Shown: positions 47,530 through 57,850 of the stretch, piece by piece
How positions within the stretch are numbered: position 1 is the first letter of the stretch
How the letters are laid out: each line of letters opens with the position of its first letter
From: Gnetum montanum
Taxonomy: Eukaryota > Streptophyta > Gnetopsida > Gnetales > Gnetaceae
Assembly: GCA_015680685.1 (NCBI GenBank)
Contig: MNCI01035156.1
Location: forward strand, 760,924-824,923
Length of the DNA: 64,000 nucleotides
Direction of reading: 5' to 3'
The notes under the pieces: model-generated
The model's input: the letters and a program-made list of their open reading frames with translations, nothing else
Database searches by the model: none
Told to the model about the DNA's origin: nothing
Translations under genes and position numbers: made by a program

Positions 47530-48315
47530 AATCATCTATCATTTCTCTTCCTCTAAGTATGGATAAAGGTAAATGTGTGGCACAACCTAGGTCATACATG
47601 AGATTTCCAAACATTTGAATCCTTTTAATATTTTTTTAAATGTACATTATGCAAAATGGAAAAGCTTTTATTTTAGACAATAGAGGATGTGCAATATGCC
47701 AATATAAGCATCCAATGAACTATTACTTAATTTTGACATACTTATAGAAATTTGGGATGTATGCCTTACATTTAGAGTTTGTTAAAAGGCAAGTACCTAG
47801 GAGGTTGTTTTATCCTCAAGGCAACTATAGGCAACAGTTCCATCAACAACAATATTACCCAACTAGAATGCCACCTCAGCCTTAGGACTACTATCAATAG
47901 TGGCATAACTCACAATCATGGAGAATGCCATCATCAAGGTAGCAGTATCCTTATTAGCAACCAAATCCCTATGGTACTATGTCCAACAACCAATGTTACT
48001 AAGTGGCTCCACTATCCACACCTCTTTGAATCATTACTATCCTCCCAAATATCAAAGACCTATCACTCCACAAGCTAAATCTCCCTTTGCATATAATGCT
48101 TACCATTCACAACACCCTACACCTCATACCTCTAGTCCTTTACCACCTGTAGCACCTAGGTAAGATGAAATGCCTCTACATCCTTAATAGTGAAATGCCA
48201 CAAGATCTGTAAACTTGCAAGTGGATGATAATGCAAGTGGCTCTAAATAGAAACCTCTGAAAATATCATTTTTAGCATAATAGTCCACCTAAGTCATTGC
48301 CCAAGGAATCTCTAC
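47530..48315 (+). pseudogene. Athila-like D2 gag C-terminus
   Basis: A frame reads MDKGKCVAQPRSYMR, a zinc-knuckle relic CAICQYKHPMNYY (the last Cys is Tyr), LTYLQKFGMYALHLEFVKRQ, then a Gln/Tyr/Pro-rich tail (YRQQFHQQQYYPTRMPPQP, QYPYQQPNPYGT). Such a knuckle plus Gln/Pro-rich tail is usual at the C-terminus of plant gypsy Gag. A second frame over 47918-48163 is also Pro/Tyr-rich and may be its shifted continuation. The N-terminal capsid part is not visible. Confidence 0.55.
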
Positions 48316-49120
48316 CAAGACACCTTCAAATCAAAAACCTCAAAACATTCAAACTATCATGTTAACCCATGTCATGATAGATTAGATAAAGGTAGAAAAC
48401 CTTCCTAGGAAAAGATTTGATATTGGAAGCTCCTTGATTTATTTATAGATTATAAGAAATTACTTATGTAGGTCCCTATTATACTCAAGTTCTAGCATGA
48501 ATTTTATTTTCTAGGAAATGTACAAGACATGGAATCTACCTCCACTCAAAAAGTGTAATATTAGGTTGAAACTTGTAGATCAATACATTACATTTTCATT
48601 AGGATTGGTAGAGGACATTATGACCATTATTAATGGATGGCCATATCTAGCGAATTTCCTAGTAATTCATGTGGACAATTGCAAGGGTAACTTCTCAATT
48701 ATTATTGGAAGAGCTTGCCTAAGTACCATTGATGCTAAGTTAGGAATTAAAGACCTCTCATTGCAAACATCCAAGGAAAATAAATTTGGAAATATAGAGA
48801 AGAAGAGAGTTCCATGCATCACATATAGTAACACTGAGTGCAACTGCATAAAGAAGATATGGGCAATCAAAAGTATATTCATCACAACATGTAAAGTGTG
48901 TGTCAAATCTTCCAGTATTCAAAGATGCTCATACACAAGAACAACAAAATAGGAAAGCACCCAAATATTAAATATGGAAAAAATAAAGAGTGTAGAAGTA
49001 GATTAGAGAGAGTTGGAAATTCTAGAAACCTACAAAGTAGAATCCTTGAAACTAAAAACATTACTGAAATGCTTAGGATATGTGTTCTTAAGCAATGGAA
49101 GAGTGGAAATTATCAATGAC
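48316..49120 (+). pseudogene. Athila-like D2 protease region
   Basis: Homologous to D1 from this exact point. The frame reads MLTHVMID, IKVENLPRKRFDIGSSLIYL and a broken active-site segment (SSSMNFIF where the family has DSG.DVNVI), then the open frame 48518-48952: MYKTWNLPPLKKCNIRLKLV, LGLVEDIMTI, NFLVIHVDNCKGNFSIIIG, IDAKLGIKDLSLQTSKENKF. The catalytic Asp is not recognisable. It is better preserved than D1 in the flap and C-terminal parts. Confidence 0.7.
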
Positions 49121-50667
49121 CACCTCACTAAGAAGCAAAAAGAGAAGTTACTGAGAGTAGTGAACAAATGCTAGGCAACCTTTGCTTGGTCATATGATGA
49201 AATCATAGTAATAGATCCATGCATATGTTAGCATCAAATCTACATATACTCTATTATCAAGCCCAGAAGATAATGACAAAGAAGGTTAAATTCAAAATTA
49301 AAGCAAGTTATTAAAAAAGAGGTAAGAAAGATCTTAAAATTTGGATTCATCTAACCTATGGTAGACATTGAGTGGGTGAGTCCACTTGTCATTGTATTAA
49401 AGAAAGGAGTGCAATAAAGATCTGTATAGATTTTAAGCTATTAAACATGAAAATCTTCAAGGATCATTTTCCTTTACCATTTATGGATCAAGTGTTGGAC
49501 ACTATAGTAGGTCATAGGTATTATAGTTTTCTAGATGGATATAGTGATTATAACCAAATCCAAATTACACCAAAGGACCAAGCCAAAACTACATTTACAA
49601 GTCCCTTGGGGACCTTTTTATATATAAAAAGATGCCTTTTAGTCTATGTAATGCCCCTACAACTTTTTAACATCTTGTTCTTAGCATCTTTCAACAGCAA
49701 ATTAACACTAGGATGGAAGTCTTTATGAATGGCTTTTCCGCCTATGATGTTGGTTTCCAACAAGCATTGGATCATCTCAAGCAAGCACTAAAATAGTGTG
49801 TGAAAACTAACCTAAAGCTTAACTAGTAGAAGAGCCAGTTAAGGGTTCAAGAGGGCATTTTCCTCAAACATTGGATCTTAGAAAATGCATTGAGGTGGAT
49901 CTAGAAAAGATAAGGATCATACAAGGAATCACCAAATAACCTCAAATAATCAAGGATATGAGGTCATTCCTTAGACACATAGGTTACTATAGGCACTTCA
50001 TCAAAAATTTCTCTGAAATTACTGAGTGACTAGTCGAGCTAACTAAGAAGGATGCAACATTCGAGTGGATGGAGGGATGCAAATGAGCATTGCAACTCTT
50101 GAAGCAGAAACTTGTAGAAACAACAATCCTATGAGTACCGTATTGGTTTGAACCATTTCACATCATGACAGATGCATCCAATTATCTCTTGGGAGTAGTA
50201 CTTACATAAATGAATGAGCACAAACATGCATATTACATTGATTTTGCTAGTAGGAGCATTGTAGGTGCATAGATGAACTACACCATGATAAAAAAAGAAT
50301 TAATCATGGTGTTGTATACTCTTGAAAAATTTAGGAACTATGTGCTTAGATATCTAGTTTTCATACACACTGATCATAGTTCCATTGGCTTTCTCATGAA
50401 TAAATTGACAATGAATCCTTGTATCATATGTTGGTTGATGATCCTATATAATTTGATATAACAATGATGGACAAAAAGGGAATTGAAAATGTTATTGCTG
50501 ATCATTTATCTTAGTTAAGGTGAGATAATGAGACTAATGAAGAACCTTTATCTAATTAATTTCTAGATGAGTTAATTTTTGTAAAGGCAACTAAAATCAC
50601 AATGCTTTCTAGAATCACAAATTGGTATGATAAATTATTCTCCTATCTACTCACTTAGGAGAATCCT
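49121..50667 (+). pseudogene. Athila-like D2 reverse transcriptase and RNase H
   Basis: RT text: SAIKICIDFKLLNMKIFKDH, FPLPFMDQVLDTI, FLDGYSDYNQIQITPKDQAK. The catalytic box is FMNG (49722-49733) where D1 has FMDD, so both Asp are lost. RNase H follows with YTMIKKELIMVLYTLEKFRN, HTDHSSIGFLMNKLTM and a KGIENVIADHLS-like end. The homology with D1 stops at about 50667, where minus-strand element E begins; no continuation of D2 was found beyond the far end of E at 61301. Confidence 0.8.
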
Positions 50668-50675
50668 AATGAATG

Positions 50676-52412
50676 TTGTCGTGGCTTGTAGGTTAGAAAG
50701 GTGAGCTTATTTTAAAACTAAATTTTGGTTCTACAACTTCATTCTATAAATAAGATGACATGGTGAGGATGATTCATAGAGTTGATATGGCTTGTAGAAC
50801 CATTTCATAGAGCTTCTTTTTAATTCTACAAATCCACTCTACTTGAAGGATGACATGGTAAAGTTCTTTAGTGCTTGCTTTGTAGAGTTGCATTCTAGTT
50901 CTACATATAAGTTTTCTCAATATTCTCTAATAACATGGCTTGTAAAATTGATTTTAAGCATATTCATAGAATAGAAATTTGGTCCTATGAACTAGTTCTA
51001 TAAGTCAACTAACATGGCATATGCTAATGTCGTAGAATCAACATAGCACTTGCTCATAGAATAAAATTTTCATTTTATGGATCAGCTTTATGAGTGGGGT
51101 AATGTGGCAGATGTTGATGTGGTAGAATGGATAAAAAATTCACTCATAAAATGGAAATCTAACTCTACAAGTTGGCTATATGAGGAGGTTGACATGGTAG
51201 ATGTTGACATGATAAAGCTCACTCATAGAACAAAAATCTAGCTCTACAAATTACCTAACATGGCAAATGTAGATGTGGTAGAACTAATCTAGTGCCTACT
51301 CATAGAACAAAAATTTTATTTTACAAACCAAATCTATGAGGGGGTTGACATGGTAGAAGTTAACATGGTAGAACCAATCTAATGCCAATTTTGTTCTACG
51401 AACTGGCTCTACAAACCATTAAGATGTTAAAGTAGATCCACAAATTGATGTGGATCATAAAATGATTTCATAGAGCTACTTTTAGGTTCTACAAATCCAT
51501 TCTATGTAAATGTCTACATGGCAAAGATTATTGTGAGCTTTTTTTAGGACTGAGTTCCAACTCTATAAATTGCTTTTATAGCTAATGTAGCAAGACCAAC
51601 TCATGGAACTAGATTTAAGCTCTTCAAGTGACATAATTTTTATATGTTAACATGGTGAGGTTAATTTTTATACTAGCTCATAAAACCATTTTGTAGAGCC
51701 TTTTTATTAGTTCTATGAAATTTCTCTACAATCTAACATGAAAAATGCACTTCATTAATCCCTTCTTTAGATTTGGATTGAGCCCTTTCTTCTGACATGA
51801 GGGTTTCAATGTTTTGTCCTAATGATAGTCCTTTCTTGAGATGAAATTGGTTCCTAAACTCTATGTATCAATTTTTAGAAACTCAAACTGAAAAAAGCAT
51901 TTTCTTTATGTAGGAAAAATTTGTACAAGCTTTGTCCTCGGTAGCTAATTTAATCCTTTGCGCGATGTTGAATTTAAATAGAAATCCTAGCTCATGAACT
52001 CACTCTATTTAGGGTGTTATCTTGTGTGACAATCTTTGTTTATATACATGTAAATAAAATCTTAAAGATTATTAGATGTCACATAGAGAAATGAGTCTAA
52101 TAATCCAAGTCTAGTGTTATTCCATGAGCTCTACTACATTGCAAAGATGAAAAGGTATTTCTACACTAATTTTTAATTCTCACTTTTTATCTTTACTTCC
52201 AAACCTTCATTCATACAATATCTATTACCAAAAATTGGCTTTAAATCTTTGAAACTCAAAATCATGATCATGACTTGAGCCTTGTGCTCCGTTAACTAAA
52301 CGTCCTAAATTATTCTAAGATAAAAAGTCTACTTCTTATATAGAGCTATATTCAACTCAAGAACCATCATCAATTTGTACAATTTATCTCAACTAGCTTA
52401 AGCTTTACTCCA
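50676..52412 (-). mobile_element. Element E 3' LTR
   Basis: On the minus strand it starts TGGAGTAAAGC at 52412. It aligns with the 5' LTR (59989-61301) from AGCTTAAGCTAGTTGAGATAA onwards. It is about 420 bp longer because of an expanded minisatellite near 50970-51400. A purine-rich stretch in the minus strand at about 52436-52465 (AAAAAGAGGAAAAATTAAGGG) lies just upstream and may be the polypurine tract. Confidence 0.8.
50970..51400 (-). repeat. Minisatellite inside the E 3' LTR
   Basis: About five degenerate units of 78-91 bp. On the plus strand each starts CATAGAACAAAAAT, continues to a TTCTACAAA-like partner that can pair with it, then TATGAGG.GGTTGACATGGTAGATG and a GTGGTAGAA end. The 5' LTR holds only about one such unit at 60235-60320. 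Related text extends over 59500-59985. Confidence 0.8.
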
Positions 52413-52899
52413 TTAATAAATGAAATTTCTTACCCTTAATTTTTCCTCTTTTTAAAATGAATAGGCTAAACTCTTAGAATGGGAAGCTCTCATTCATTCA
52501 TGTGAGTCAATACTCAATGCTATTTTTGGAGTTATATATAATGATGACTAAAAATCCTTCTAGAATTTGTACATGGTAACTTAGGTACTTAAAGAAATTG
52601 TAGACTAAGCTTTAAAAATGAAATATTTTGAAGGAAAAATTCCTATCAAGTTTAAGGTTTGAAAGTATAAACATTTGATGTAGTTTATTTATTAACTTCA
52701 AAAGGAACTAGTATTTACATATTTACAATTTCCATTTTTCCTTAGTTTTGTCAAGTATTAGACAATTACCCTAAGTAGTGCTTGAGATAGATGGTGTTAA
52801 ATTGAAACTTTAGTTTAGTTCCATCCATTATGGAGAGCTTATACATATCATCTAACACTTGTTTCCTAATAACGCATGACCCTATCCATTTGGTAGAAA

Positions 52900-54082
52900 A
52901 TTTTTTATGATTGCTTCTTCTTCTTATAATCAAAAGTAACACCAAATTACCTACTTTGAATGACCTTTTTAAAGAATTTCTATTGAACCATCTTTTGATT
53001 TGTCATGCATTTATCAATAAATTATCTATAGCTTTTTCAATGTCAACTTCTCTCCTCATAAGCCAAGACATTAAACTTTTCTCTTTGTCCATTTTTCCAC
53101 TATACTTCTATACAAAATCTGATGCTAATGTGATGATTTTGTTAGTAATTCTTAAAGCTATTTCATAGAGTAGATTATAGGATGAGATGCCTATAGATCT
53201 CTTAATCCATATGTAATTTATCCATGAAGTTGATTGTAGATAATTATGCTAGTTCCTTGAACTCCCTTCCATTGATCTTTCTATAATGGAAATAAGCTTC
53301 TTATATGTAGATTAAGTTAACCCATTTTCTTAAGGATAATAGTTTGATGAGGCGAATATAAAAATAGATTTTTCATAAGCCTTGTTTATAAATTCTTTAG
53401 ACTGAAATGTAGGGTCATTATCTAATACTAATACTTCTAGCATACAAAAATGGCTTAGAATGTGATCTTCAATAAACCTTATTACATTTGAAGTTGAGAT
53501 TCTCTTCAAAGCTTTTTCTTCTATCCACTTTGTAAAATAATTTGTAGTTATAAGAATAAAATTAACTCAAGCTTTTGATGGAGTGATTATTCCAATAAAA
53601 TCTGATCCCCATTGTTGAAGTGGTATTTTTGCAATTATTGATTTTAGAGAAGCACTAGCTTTCTTGATTTTTGGTCCATGGATTTGACATTTGAAACAAA
53701 ATTGGATCATCAAGATAATATCTTAAGACATGCTAGGCCAATAAAATTCATAACATAATATGTCCTACATAGTGGAATTTGATGAATCATAAAACAAGTT
53801 TGCATGGTCATGAAATTGGTCTAACACAAGCTCAATTTGATTATTCTTGATACATTCTAACAAAAATCAATTGAAATCCTTCCTATATAAGATTACATGT
53901 TTCTCTAGAAACTTATTTATCTTTTTAAGAAAAGTTCTTCTTTGGCTCATTGTCAGATTATCTGGGACTTTCCTTGAAGCAAAAAACTCTAAAATTTCAT
54001 CATACCAATTTTCACTATGGGAATTTAATATACAAATTTTAGCTTCTTTGATCATTAATTTGTCTAATCCCATTTCTTTCAT
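52900..54082 (-). pseudogene. Element E integrase
   Basis: Begins with an open stretch (54082-53867: ENWYDEILEFFASRKVPDN and RRTFLKKINKFLEKHVILYR). The zinc finger has one His in FHDHANLF, lacks the second, and keeps CFKC. The core shows WGSDFIGI with the first Asp, LVLDNDPTFQ with the second, and NYYP.ENGLT where the catalytic Glu codon is TAA (53312-53314). YFTKWIEEKALKRI, IIERSM and a NLLYEIALRITN segment fit plant gypsy integrases. The C-terminal part (about 53168-52900) reads through LLIIKRSN-like text to FNTIYLKHYLG. Confidence 0.8.
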
Positions 54083-54480
54083 TGTTTTTCATAATCCTAA
54101 CAAAATTTTGAATCATTGAAGCTTAGTAATCTAGTTTCCCCTTTTCAACCCAATTTCATTTTAAGCTGAAAGTTGCTTAACATTAAGCTACATTATCATG
54201 ATATGATTTGAAGTTCTTTCTAAATAATATTTGAAATGCATTAGCACTTTAGTAACAACCTATGCTTGTCTTTTCCAAACGTAAATAATTTAACTTAGAA
54301 ACTTTAAGCTGATAACCAAAGAATTTGATTGGTTTGTCTTAACCATTTTGCTTCTAAGTTAGAAATATAGTAATCAAATCACTCAAAGCAAAAAGAATGT
54401 AGCTAGAAATTAATCCTAGTATAGATCTAAGGAACTTTTTGTTGGTTGGGTGCTTAATATTCTAAATAGTTTGGAGGTTT
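54083..54480 (-). pseudogene. Element E RNase H (gypsy type), decayed
   Basis: Between RT and integrase: SILGLISSYILFALSDL (tether), then QDKPIKFFGYQLKVSKLNY, which matches the RNase H segment with PI.FFS..L...ELNY in this family, and LEKTSIGCYQSANAF. The first catalytic region is deleted or unreadable, so only the middle of the domain is seen. Confidence 0.55.
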
Positions 54481-55150
54481 GTTTTATCTATCACTATGCC
54501 TTTCTAGTAGATTATATACCCTAACAAGCTTCAATACTTTATCCTAAGAAATGCCCTTCTTAGGATTCAAAGAAATGTCATAATCATAATAACTATTAAA
54601 AATTTGTTGAAGATGACTTATATGATCTTCTTTTCTCTTTAAATAAATGGTAATATCATATAGATAAATAATAAAAATTCCTATTAGACCCTTAAAATCT
54701 ATATCTATAGCCCATTGGAAAGTGGCTCTAGCATTTGACAATCTAAAAGGCATCCTTCTATAAGTGAAAGTTCCTCACTTTGCAATGAAAGCTAGCTTAT
54801 ATATGTCATTTTAATAAATCATAGCTTGATTATACTCTAAAAAATTGTTGAGAAAAGTGTATACTTGACATCTAGAAACTTTAATTAACATTTCATCTAT
54901 TTTAGGGAGTAGATATTTATCCTTTTCTGAAGCATCATTCAAATTCTTGAAATCAACACATAGCCTAATGTCATCTTTCTTCTTCCTTACAAGTACAAGA
55001 TTGGCTATCTAAACTAAGTATTGAATAGGATATATAATTCTAGCTTGTAATATCTGCTTGATTTTAGCATCCATTATTGGTTCAAAATATGGGTTAAACT
55101 TCCTTTGTCTTTATCTTACCATCTTATAATCTTTTACCAATGGAATATTA
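54481..55150 (-). pseudogene. Element E reverse transcriptase
   Basis: Text in order: FNPYFEPIMDAKIKQILQAR, IIYPIQYLVQIANLVLVRKK, DDIRLCVDFKNLNDASEKDK, LLPKIDEMLIKVS, then from 54753 MPFRLSNARATFQWAIDIDF and the catalytic box YLYDITIY (YLYD 54655-54666). The first catalytic Asp is Tyr, so it is dead. ISHLQQIFN and DISLNPKKGIS follow. The pattern NARATFQ.A.DI.F..IYLDDIT is characteristic of one plant OTA gypsy group. Only a few stops remain. Confidence 0.85.
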
Positions 55151-55639
55151 TGAGTCATCACATTAGGTTTGAGTGTTTCATGGTCATCATAAGACCAAGA
55201 AAAATTACTGAAATTATCCTTTAGCAAGAATAACAATTTCTATCTGAAAACTGGATCATTTCCTTTTGTAATATTTAATATTTTTGGCTTCTCTGTGGAT
55301 CTAAGGTTTAATAATTCATAAGCTTGATGATCTAGATTCTAAATGTCCATTCCTTTAAGCAACCTTCTATTAAACTCACTACCTTCTTGGAAGTAAAAGT
55401 TGGTCTAAGCTATGATGTAACTTTTATTTGGAACATAACTTTATTCTCAAATTCTCCTTTGTTCTTCAAGAACCTAATTAATTGATCATCATCTTCAAAC
55501 ACTTGGAAGTGTTTTATATTATCTAGAATTGAAGGCTAATTTCTTACTTCAATTACAACTCTATTATAATTTTTAACCTTTAAAAGCTCTAGTATTAAGG
55601 CCAATACTGGTTATCTTTCCTACATGTATGCTTTATTTC

Positions 55640-55977
55640 ATATCACTTGAAATGGTTTAATCATCTATAGATAAGTTGTCTATATGGCCTCAAGAAGGAA
55701 CTTTTTACTATGCATTCATCCTTAACTTGCTCACAAACAAGATTTGAGTCCTCATTAATTATAATTCTTTTAATTGTTTCTCCAAAGCTGTTCTAATTCC
55801 AATACACATAGCTTCATACTTAGCCTTATTATTCATACATGGGGATGATTGGTTTACAACTTTAAAAGTTTTCTAAGAATTATTCTTTGCTAAGACTATT
55901 CTAACTTTAGTCCCTTTTGAATTAAAAGATCCATCAAAATATAATTCCCACTTTTCATTGCTCTAAATTTCTTTCTT
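55640..55977 (-). pseudogene. Element E second RNase H, between protease and RT
   Basis: The minus strand reads WELYFDGSFNSKGTKVRIVL, a stop at a likely Gln, then FKVVNQSSPCMNNKAKYEAM, CIGIRTALEKQLKELQ. The first Asp (about 55937) and the Glu of KYEA fit the RNase H DEDD pattern, and the text resembles the archaeal-type extra RNase H of Tat elements (compare LLHFDGAS and FRCTNNLVEYEGLL at 18713-18870). Here it lies upstream of RT, not after the usual RNase H. Confidence 0.75.
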
Positions 55978-56109
55978 TTTTGGGACTTTGACTTCTCTAA
56001 GTGAACATGCTCCTATTTCAATGTCCTTAGTTTCAATGACTTTGTTCTTTCCATTAGAAGTAACATTCTTGATTATCAAGGACTTGATGTATATGTATAT
56101 CTAATTAGG

Positions 56110-56405
56110 CTATCTCTTCCATGATAGCCACATGTGTGAATAATCTGTCAATATATATCCAAAAAAAGTTTTACTCCAACTCCAACTTAGCAAGATACTA
56201 TATGAATCTAGGATATTGACTACTTGGATGACTATTCTACTCTTAATACAAACTTCTAAAGAAATTTGAGGTAAAGTGCTTGGCAATTGTACCACAATTT
56301 TTACCTTGCTCTTATCTACTTGAACAATTTTCTTGTTGGACTATTCTAGTGATAGTCCTCATTGTTTATAGATAGATAATGACATAATTGTTGAGGTCGC
56401 TCATT
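56110..56405 (-). pseudogene. Element E protease
   Basis: The minus strand reads ATSTIMSLSIYKQ, VQVDKSKVKIVVQLPSTLPQ, VCIKSRIVIQVVNILDSYSI, LLSWSWSKTFFGYILTDYSH. This is the retropepsin layout with ILDSYSILLSWSW at the C-terminal strand. The active-site DSG preceding ATST is lost: the codons read a TAA stop. The part 56295-56110 is open. The YLTDYSHMWL tail is a feature of this gypsy group. Confidence 0.7.
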
Positions 56406-56604
56406 TAATTTCATTGTAAGAAAGAAAAGGAAGAGCTTCTTTATCTACGATACAAGAATATTTAGATTTTACAGTTTTATCTTCATCACAAACATAGCTT
56501 AAGTTAAACTCTCCACGCTTCCTTTTTGCCTTGACCATCTCTAAATTTTCTTTGCTAACTTTCTGTTTGTAATAGTTGGTAGATACTAATGTTAGCTTTA
56601 ACAT
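56401..56604 (-). pseudogene. Element E gag-protease linker
   Basis: An open 67-codon stretch, VKAKRKRGEFNLSYVCDEDK, KSKYSCIVDKEALPFLSYNEIK, lying between gag and the protease. No domain is recognised. It is probably the linker of the polyprotein and not a separate gene. Confidence 0.5.
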
Positions 56605-56692
56605 GATTTAAATCTTCTATTAAATCATACTCTTTGTTTCCATAAACACTTGACTTCCTAAACCATTTTTTAAATGACTAATTTTGAGGATC

Positions 56693-57850
56693 TTACTTAA
56701 TCCATGTATCCTTGTATTTTTCTTTTTCTTTTTCATTTGGTTTGAAAGCCTTTCTTTTACTAGTAGGATTAGGTGTGATGTTTGGAGGCCTAGATGTAGT
56801 TAACTTTTCTTTTGACCTTAAGTTGTATTCAGATCTATCATTATTATTACAATCCTCATCCAAAGATAAATATTCTTTCAAACTTGATAAAGAAGTGTCA
56901 CTTGATTCATTTTCAAACGATTTGCTAAGATAATGAACACCAGATGACTCATCATCAGATTCAATGTTAAGAAAATTTGAGATACTTGTGTTACTTTCAT
57001 CTTCAAAATTCACTAATTTGGTATCTTTATTTTGATGTCTATGTTTCCTATGCTTCTTTTCTTCTTTGATATTAACTTTAACTAATTCTTTCTCTAACTT
57101 AACTACCTTGTTCAAAAATTCCTTTGTTAGGTTTCCTTTTTTAGAATCATTATTTTCTTGATCTTGATCTTTATTGATAGTAGAAGGAAATGGTTTAAAT
57201 TGAGCTATATTTTGCACATTGATTAATTTTTCTTGCTCATCTTTTGGTGCTTGAACGATGCCTTCATTAGCTATGTTGAATTGTTTCTCTAGTTGGATAG
57301 CCTCCTTAAAGAAATCATTCAATGTTACCAAATTCAATGTCCTTAGCCAAATTAAAATGCTTGTATTGATAGCATTCAAATAAGTTTCTCTAAGCACTTC
57401 ATCTAAAGGTCTACATTACCTTTGAAATAACCCACAAATCTAATGGAATTTAATGTTAAATTCCCTAACTAATTCTTGAAACTCTTATTTGGCTTGAACT
57501 AACCCATAATATAGTTATTGTTGGTCAATATGGTTGCCAAATTGAGTTATGAATAAATTTTTCATGTCATTCCAACTTGTGATACTATTTTTTGGTAAGT
57601 TGGAGAACCAAATTTAAGCCATATTTATTAAGTTTGCTACAAATAGCCTATAAGCTTGTTCTTGATGTTGAACATTTGTGTGTGATAAAGCTAACTCATA
57701 TAAATGAACATATTCTTTAGCTAAGTAAGCTTCTCTAGGAATATAAGGGTCAAGTAAGTACTTGTAGACCATCTTAAGGATATCATTATAATTCAAGAAT
57801 CTCAATGGTATGGCTCCTTGCCAACAATTTACTAGTGCTGGATTTACCAT
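56693..57850 (-). pseudogene. Element E gag
   Basis: The capsid part (57850-57420) reads VNCWQGAIPLRFLNYNDILK, LYELALSHTNVQHQEQAYRLF, then a TAA at a likely Gln and IWFSNLPKNSITSWNDMKNL, FITQFGNH, the standard Ty3/gypsy capsid pattern. The second part is an open 234-codon frame (57397-56693): an acidic, Ser/Asn-rich region with LKEYLSLDEDCNNNDRSE and a Lys-rich end (FKPNEKEKEKYKDTWIK). KEEKKHRKHRHQNKD is a basic RNA-binding-like stretch. No zinc knuckle is seen. The stop at 57610 and a break at about 57400 make it a pseudogene. Confidence 0.85.

Noticed and set aside
53847-54119. 90-codon plus frame with hydrophobic segments
   Set aside because: It is opposite the N-terminal part of element E integrase (53867-54082, minus), which has recognisable family text.
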